DNA from: Ktedonobacterales bacterium
GTDB lineage: Bacteria > Chloroflexota > Ktedonobacteria > Ktedonobacterales > JADMIN01
DNA length: 9,472 nucleotides
Assembly: GCA_025928125.1 (NCBI GenBank)
Contig: JAICKD010000072.1
Coordinates: 1 to 9,472, forward strand
Reading direction: 5' to 3'
The translations under genes were made by a program, and so were the position numbers. The notes below the pieces were generated by a model that searched no databases, was not told where the DNA came from, and worked only from the letters and a program-made list of their open reading frames with translations. Below are positions 6,340 through 9,472 of the stretch, one piece after another; within the stretch, counting starts at the first letter, position 1; each line of letters starts with the position of its first letter.

Positions 6340-7116
6340 GTGTTGGGTTCTTTGATGACTTCGGTAGCGCGCGCCTCGCGGTCGGTCCGCATGTGGCGCG
6401 GCGCTCTTCTGCTTGTTGGCGCGCTTGGGCTGGCAGGCGCCTCGATGCAAATAGCCCCAGCGGCGCACGCCTCGACGAGTCTGCATTACCAGCGAGGCTA
6501 CTACCTCGACAATGGCTGGTACTGCTATGGATGGGCCAATGGCGCCTATCACTGCACCGCCCGCTGGCATCGCGCCTCGAATGGCCAGATCGTTTCCGAC
6601 AATCCCGCCTGGGTGCCAAATGGCGCCTCGGTATCCACAAGTAGCTCGAGCAGCGCCAGCAGCGCCCCGGCAAGCCATCCTGTCAGCGTATCGAGCGGCG
6701 CCGTCTCGCCCACCCCGGCTGGCATTGGACCATGGGTGAAGCCAGCGGGCTACTATTCCTACGCGATGTCGTCGCATGGCTGGTATCCCAGTTACTTCGG
6801 CTGGTGTACGTGGTATGCCTCGTACCGCAAGCAGAACGAGCCGCTGATGCAACTGGGCAACGCCGCCGCCTGGGCGTGGAACGCGCCGCGCCATGGGCTG
6901 CGCACCGGCACTCAGCCCGCCGTGGGCGCAACGGTCGTCTTCCAGCCGCATGTGCAGGGGGCGAGCAGCGCGGGACACGTTGGGCATGTCGAAAAAGTGT
7001 ACGCCAACGGCTGGTTCCTGATCTCCGAGATGGCTTTCTACTGGAACGGTGGTGGCTTTGCCCGCGTCAGCTTCCGGTACGTCCACACCGGATCGGGAGT
7101 GAGCTTCATCTACTAG
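6340..7116 (+). CDS. Secreted CHAP-domain peptidoglycan hydrolase
   Basis: Probably an exported amidase or endopeptidase acting on peptidoglycan. The 258-aa protein starts with GTG, placed 6 nt after AAGGGAGG. A signal peptide is clear: basic residues (RASRSVRMWR), a hydrophobic core (GALLLVGALGLAGA) and a likely cleavage after APAAHA near residue 44. Residues ~47-95 form an aromatic-rich segment with a Cys pair (Cys62, Cys72) and Trp/Tyr/Gly repeats. A Ser/Thr/Pro linker follows (~97-133). The CHAP domain (~140-258) shows the catalytic Cys156 in GWCTWYA, His216 in GHVGHVEKV and Glu230 in ISEM. The protein ends with the domain (SFIY). Whether the N-terminal module binds the wall is unknown. 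The gene appears monocistronic, with a structured leader. Confidence 0.9.
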   Translation: MLGSLMTSVARASRSVRMWRGALLLVGALGLAGASMQIAPAAHASTSLHYQRGYYLDNGWYCYGWANGAYHCTARWHRASNGQIVSDNPAWVPNGASVSTSSSSSASSAPASHPVSVSSGAVSPTPAGIGPWVKPAGYYSYAMSSHGWYPSYFGWCTWYASYRKQNEPLMQLGNAAAWAWNAPRHGLRTGTQPAVGATVVFQPHVQGASSAGHVGHVEKVYANGWFLISEMAFYWNGGGFARVSFRYVHTGSGVSFIY

Positions 7117-7235
7117 ATTCGCTCTACACTCCGCTGGCGGCGAGTGGCTCACCAACCCGGGCATGGATGACCAGGGGAGCCGCTCCCGCCTCGATCACGC
7201 GACCGTCGCACGTCGTCGTTTTTCGCGAACGCCCT

Positions 7236-7256
7236 CTCCCCTAAAAGGGAGGGGAG
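7236..7256. terminator. Terminator-like hairpin between convergent genes
   Basis: CTCCCCT (7236-7242) pairs with AGGGGAG (7250-7256) around the loop AAAAGGG, between the convergent CHAP and CPBP genes. There is no T-run after the stem on either strand, so it is at best a weak, perhaps bidirectional, terminator or mRNA end structure. Nothing else stands out in the 222-nt gap. Confidence 0.35.
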
Positions 7257-7338
7257 GCAGAGAGCCAGCGACACATTGGATGCCTTCGTTCCCAGGGAGC
7301 CGGGGAAATACATGAACCTGCCTCCAAAACATCATGTC

Positions 7339-8169
7339 TCAGTGGCCGGTCAGCGCGAGGATTATCGCAAGCCCCGCGGTCGCGTTGTTGGCTGCGTGAA
7401 TGACGATACCAGGCCAGATCGAGCCGGTGCGCCAGCGCACAAACGCCAGCACCACCCCGAAGACGAAGAGCACCGCAAACGAGCCAACGTCGCCATGCGC
7501 CAGGCCAAAGAGGAACGCTGAGAGGAGCGCGGCGGGCCAGAAGCTCATCCGGTGCAGCAATCCCCCAAAGAGGAAGCCGCGAAAGAATATCTCCTCACAG
7601 ATAGGCGCCACCAGCACCGCGCCAGCGATCAGCGCGAGCGATGAGATGGGGGCGTATTTCGCCTGTTGCAGCAGGGCATCCGAATTGGTACGCAGCGGCA
7701 GGTTGAAGACCTGTATGAGTAAGCTGTAGAGAATATTGCAGCCGATGATGACCACGAAGCCGACGACCGTCGCGACGATGGCTGGACCGAGGCGTGTTGA
7801 GCGCAGTCCCAGCGCGACGAGTCCCTGACGCGGCGAGATTCCCGGCGCGTGACGGATAAGCGTGTAGTAGGCGGGCGCGATCACGAAGGCCAGTTCGACG
7901 ACGCCGGTGACGAAAAAGGCAAAGACAGCGCCGACGATGTCCTCCGCTGGCGAGAGGCGCCGCTGGCCGGAAGTCGTGCTCGCTGAGGACAGCAGTTGCG
8001 TGCCGATGATGAAGATTAGCCATGGCGCCAGGGTCGCCGCCGCGCCCCGCACGGTCTGCGCGAAGGTCCAGGGTGTCGGTCCCACCTGCCCATAGCGCGC
8101 GGGATCGCCCGCTGGCGGCTGGTGATCGGATGGTTGTGTCTCGTAGGCGGGACCAGGAGTGTAGGTCAT
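7339..8169 (-). CDS. CPBP-family intramembrane metalloprotease
   Basis: Multi-pass membrane protein of 276 aa related to CAAX prenyl proteases (Rce1/CPBP, ABI family). The catalytic motifs are all present: Glu192-Glu193-x3-Arg197 (CEEIFFRGFLFG), His225 in FLFGLAHGD, and His258-x3-Asn262 (HAANNATA), expected to bind the metal and form the active site inside the membrane. A polar, Pro-rich N-terminal tail (~1-40) precedes about seven hydrophobic segments (near 45-61, 80-104, 128-155, 175-190, 211-224, 229-246 and 252-272). Bacterial members process or protect against peptides, or have unknown substrates; none can be named here. The start is ATG at 8169 with GAGGA 7 nt upstream on the minus strand. 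It is transcribed divergently from the small Cys-rich gene. Confidence 0.93.
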   Translation of the reverse strand: MTYTPGPAYETQPSDHQPPAGDPARYGQVGPTPWTFAQTVRGAAATLAPWLIFIIGTQLLSSASTTSGQRRLSPAEDIVGAVFAFFVTGVVELAFVIAPAYYTLIRHAPGISPRQGLVALGLRSTRLGPAIVATVVGFVVIIGCNILYSLLIQVFNLPLRTNSDALLQQAKYAPISSLALIAGAVLVAPICEEIFFRGFLFGGLLHRMSFWPAALLSAFLFGLAHGDVGSFAVLFVFGVVLAFVRWRTGSIWPGIVIHAANNATAGLAIILALTGH

Positions 8170-8240
8170 GGCATCATCCTCACAGGCGTCTGCGGCGGGC
8201 CGGAAATACTCGGCTCATCAGAGCGTTCGGCGCACTTCTA

Positions 8241-8269
8241 ATTGTACGTGGATATGCGATGGCGGTGAA
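8241..8269 (-). promoter_or_regulatory. Sigma-70-type promoter for the CPBP protease gene
   Basis: On the minus strand, TTCACC (8264-8269) and TACAAT (8241-8246) are separated by exactly 17 bp. The matches to consensus are 4/6 and 5/6. Transcription would begin near 8234, about 65 nt upstream of the start codon. Confidence 0.5.
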
Positions 8270-8309
8270 AGAGGCGCGGTGAGCATGACGTCTTTCAGAT
8301 AGAACATGC

Positions 8310-8338
8310 TTGCGAGACCCTTTGATGCCGCGTATACT
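8310..8338 (+). promoter_or_regulatory. Sigma-70-type promoter for the small Cys-rich gene
   Basis: TTGCGA (8310-8315) and TATACT (8333-8338) are separated by 17 bp, matching consensus at 4/6 and 5/6. The expected start site near 8345 gives a leader of about 70 nt before the GTG at 8415. It is arranged back to back with the protease promoter. Confidence 0.55.
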
Positions 8339-8414
8339 TGCTGCATGACGAGGATGTAAGATTGTCGTCGACGCGCGATGAACCAGGGATGAAGCAGGAA
8401 GGAGAGAGATCGCC

Positions 8415-8702
8415 GTGAGTTTTGGCGTGACTGAAGACCCGCGCGAGAATATCAATTGGCGTCGCCACCGGCAAGGCTGCCCGCATTACCGCGAGCGCTG
8501 GTTCGCGCTGAGCAATCCCGACGAGGGTGAGCCACTCTATCAGGTCTTCTGCCTGATGAATACCCCGCCCGAAACCGCCGAGGAGCAAGAGCGCTGTCTT
8601 TCTAGCCGCACCTGCTGCTGGCGCATTGCCGAGGCGGCCCGGCATGGCGGCAAGGCGGCGGCCTCTGCCGCGGATGGCAAGCGGCGACGCAACGCTTCCT
8701 GA
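8415..8702 (+). CDS. Small Cys-rich protein of unknown function
   Basis: A soluble 95-aa protein starting with GTG, preceded by GGAGAG (8401-8406) at 8-nt spacing and by a recognisable promoter. It has five cysteines: Cys22 (GCPHYRERW), Cys46 (YQVFCLMN), Cys61 (QERCLSS) and the pair Cys67-Cys68 (TCCWR). The spacing could suit a structural zinc site or disulfides. The middle part (FALSNPDEGEPLYQVFCL, NTPPETAEEQERC) looks conserved rather than random, and the Ala/Lys/Arg-rich tail is probably disordered. From memory, similar short proteins occur in Chloroflexota; this is unverified and no function is known to me. The next start codon (8943) is 240 nt away behind its own promoter, so the gene is probably monocistronic. 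Confidence 0.8.
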   Translation: MSFGVTEDPRENINWRRHRQGCPHYRERWFALSNPDEGEPLYQVFCLMNTPPETAEEQERCLSSRTCCWRIAEAARHGGKAAASAADGKRRRNAS

Positions 8703-8820
8703 TCGCTCTGGCTCCAGATATCCGCGCTCCGATTCCCCGACACTACTATTCACTCCTCCTATTCACAGCTGTATCCCAGACGCTATCTATCAGATTTCTG
8801 CGCCTCTCGCGTGGATGCCG

Positions 8821-8849
8821 TTGACGCACGTCCCAATGTTGGATACACT
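8821..8849 (+). promoter_or_regulatory. Sigma-70-type promoter for the leader ORF and MFS gene
   Basis: TTGACG (8821-8826) and TACACT (8844-8849) are 17 bp apart, with consensus matches of 5/6 and 4/6. This is the best promoter in the window. A start near 8856 would give a leader of roughly 375 nt before the MFS start codon. Nothing gene-like is seen between 8703 and 8820. Confidence 0.55.
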
Positions 8850-8942
8850 GTCGCGGAGACCTGTCGGTGCGTGGAGATTTGACCACACTGATGGGTACGC
8901 CGTAAAACGACCCGCTATTCACCACTACAGGAGGTGTCGGAC

Positions 8943-9008
8943 ATGCCAGCATTCTCTCCACGAGACGTTGTGGGACTCATCCGCAACCGTGGAGTCATCG
9001 CGCGCTAA
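8943..9008 (+). CDS. Possible 21-residue leader peptide upstream of the MFS transporter gene
   Basis: ATG at 8943 is preceded by AGGAGGTG (8929-8936) with 6-nt spacing, the strongest ribosome-binding site in the window, and the ORF ends at TAA 9006-9008. The peptide begins MPAFSPRDVVGL and ends with an Arg-rich stretch (IRNRGVIAR). Inverted repeats follow: CGCGC (9001-9005) with GCGCG (9012-9016), overlapping the stop codon, and GCCAT (9025-9029) with ATGGC (9037-9041). This layout resembles translational or transcriptional attenuators of efflux genes. Alternatively it is the 5' end of a broken gene: the same frame reopens right after the TAA and runs to 9191. No homologue is recognised. Confidence 0.4.
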   Translation: MPAFSPRDVVGLIRNRGVIAR

Positions 9009-9230
9009 TTGGCGCGTATGCCGTGCCATAGCTACCATGGCGCGCTGGCTTCTGTACCTCATGCTGCCCATCGCCAATGCGATCCAGCTTCCCCCTACGT
9101 CTCGATACCTCATTTGAATGTGCTCTTCCGCGACCACATCTCGCCCGATGGCGCGCTTTGCCATGCCTGGCGCTACGCCATCCCGCGCTGATGCGTCGCG
9201 GTGATCGAGAATTGTTTAGGGGAGTCTGCG
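9009..9230 (+). other. Leader or spacer between the small ORF and the MFS gene
   Basis: No gene is called in these 222 nt. The frame of the small upstream ORF stays open from 9009 to a TGA at 9189-9191 and would encode 60 His/Cys-containing residues. It has no ribosome-binding site of its own, and its third-position GC content is mixed. It is either untranslated leader RNA or the remnant of a gene cut by the TAA at 9006. Confidence 0.4.
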
Positions 9231-9472
9231 ATGCGTCGTAACGCATATGCTGTGTATTTGCTGCTGAGTGGATTGTCGGCGGCCTTCTTCTATCTATATG
9301 GAGCCGTCGCCGCCGTCTACCGGGTCTCGACGGCTGGCCTTAACCCGCTGCAGCTGGTGCTGGTGGGGACCGCGCTGGAGGCTGCCTGCTTCGTCGTAGG
9401 TGTGCCGACCGGCATCCTCGCCGACGTGTTGAGTCGTCGCCTGTTGGTGGTGATTGGCTTTCTGTTGGAAGG
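9231..9472 (+). CDS. MFS transporter, 3'-partial
   Basis: N-terminal 80 residues of a major facilitator superfamily transporter that runs off the window. AGGGGAG (9218-9224) lies 6 nt before the ATG. A first hydrophobic helix (YAVYLLLSGLSAAFFYLYG) is followed by a second (LVLVGTALEAACFVVGVPTGI), then the loop 2-3 signature GILADVLSRRLLV, which fits MFS motif A (G-x-L-A-D-x-x-x-R-R), and the start of helix 3. This part resembles drug-efflux-type members, but the substrate cannot be told from it. A long leader with a small ORF precedes it and may regulate it. Confidence 0.88.
   Translation, partial: MRRNAYAVYLLLSGLSAAFFYLYGAVAAVYRVSTAGLNPLQLVLVGTALEAACFVVGVPTGILADVLSRRLLVVIGFLLE

Noticed and set aside
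6060..6340. c-di-AMP (ydaO-type) riboswitch before the CHAP gene
   Set aside because: The location is right, but the conserved core sequences of that class could not be found by eye; an Infernal scan would settle it.
6063..6644. 193-codon plus-strand frame overlapping the CHAP gene start
   Set aside because: It overlaps a well-supported gene in another frame, is rich in Arg and Cys as out-of-frame GC-rich DNA is, and has no ribosome-binding site.
6169..7164. 331-codon minus-strand frame opposite the CHAP gene
   Set aside because: It is the antisense shadow of a gene with clear catalytic motifs and shows no recognisable domain.
8626..9117. 163-codon plus-strand frame across the end of the Cys-rich gene and the following spacer
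   Set aside because: It overlaps the small gene, crosses a promoter and a leader ORF, and has low-complexity composition.
1..9472. CRISPR array, tRNA, rRNA or transposase genes
   Set aside because: No regularly spaced direct repeats, tRNA-like folds, rRNA segments or transposase motifs were seen.

Overview
The window is high-GC bacterial DNA with Shine-Dalgarno-led genes. The gene content suggests Chloroflexota, most likely a Ktedonobacteria-like soil organism: an ECF sigma factor operon, a secreted CHAP protein, a CPBP membrane protease, small Cys-rich and single-pass proteins of unknown family, and long hairpin-rich intergenic spaces. The lineage is inferred from gene style and remembered families, not from a database search.

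Layout. (1) 2-3092, plus strand: the end of a polar amino-acid ABC importer operon, with a family-3 solute-binding protein (5' end outside the window) and two His/Glu/Gln-type permeases. No ATPase gene is visible, so it must lie upstream or elsewhere. A strong compound stem-loop and smaller hairpins separate the binding protein from the first permease. (2) 3095-3322: a 228-bp palindromic element, with two ~67-bp arms in inverted orientation, starting 2 nt after the last permease. (3) 3509-4884, plus strand: an ECF sigma factor overlapping by 4 nt an O6-alkylguanine-DNA methyltransferase. This enzyme carries an Ada-type four-cysteine zinc domain at its C-terminus, the reverse of the order in E. 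coli Ada, and has no AraC-type DNA-binding domain. This is the most interesting locus here. (4) 4960-5781, minus strand: a single-pass membrane protein with an extracytoplasmic domain of unknown function. (5) 6340-7116, plus strand: a secreted CHAP-domain cell-wall hydrolase behind a hairpin-rich leader. (6) 7339-8169, minus strand: a CPBP-family intramembrane metalloprotease, and 8415-8702, plus strand: a small Cys-rich protein. The two are divergently transcribed from recognisable sigma-70-type promoters. (7) 8821-9472, plus strand: a good promoter, a long leader holding a 21-codon ORF with a near-perfect ribosome-binding site, and the first 80 codons of an MFS transporter that runs off the window.

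How the genes relate. The ABC genes form one import system. The sigma factor and the methyltransferase are almost certainly translationally coupled, which suggests a DNA-methylation-damage response in which the repair protein may also signal to the sigma factor (inference). The remaining genes look like independent envelope functions. No tRNA, rRNA, CRISPR array, transposase or phage gene was seen.
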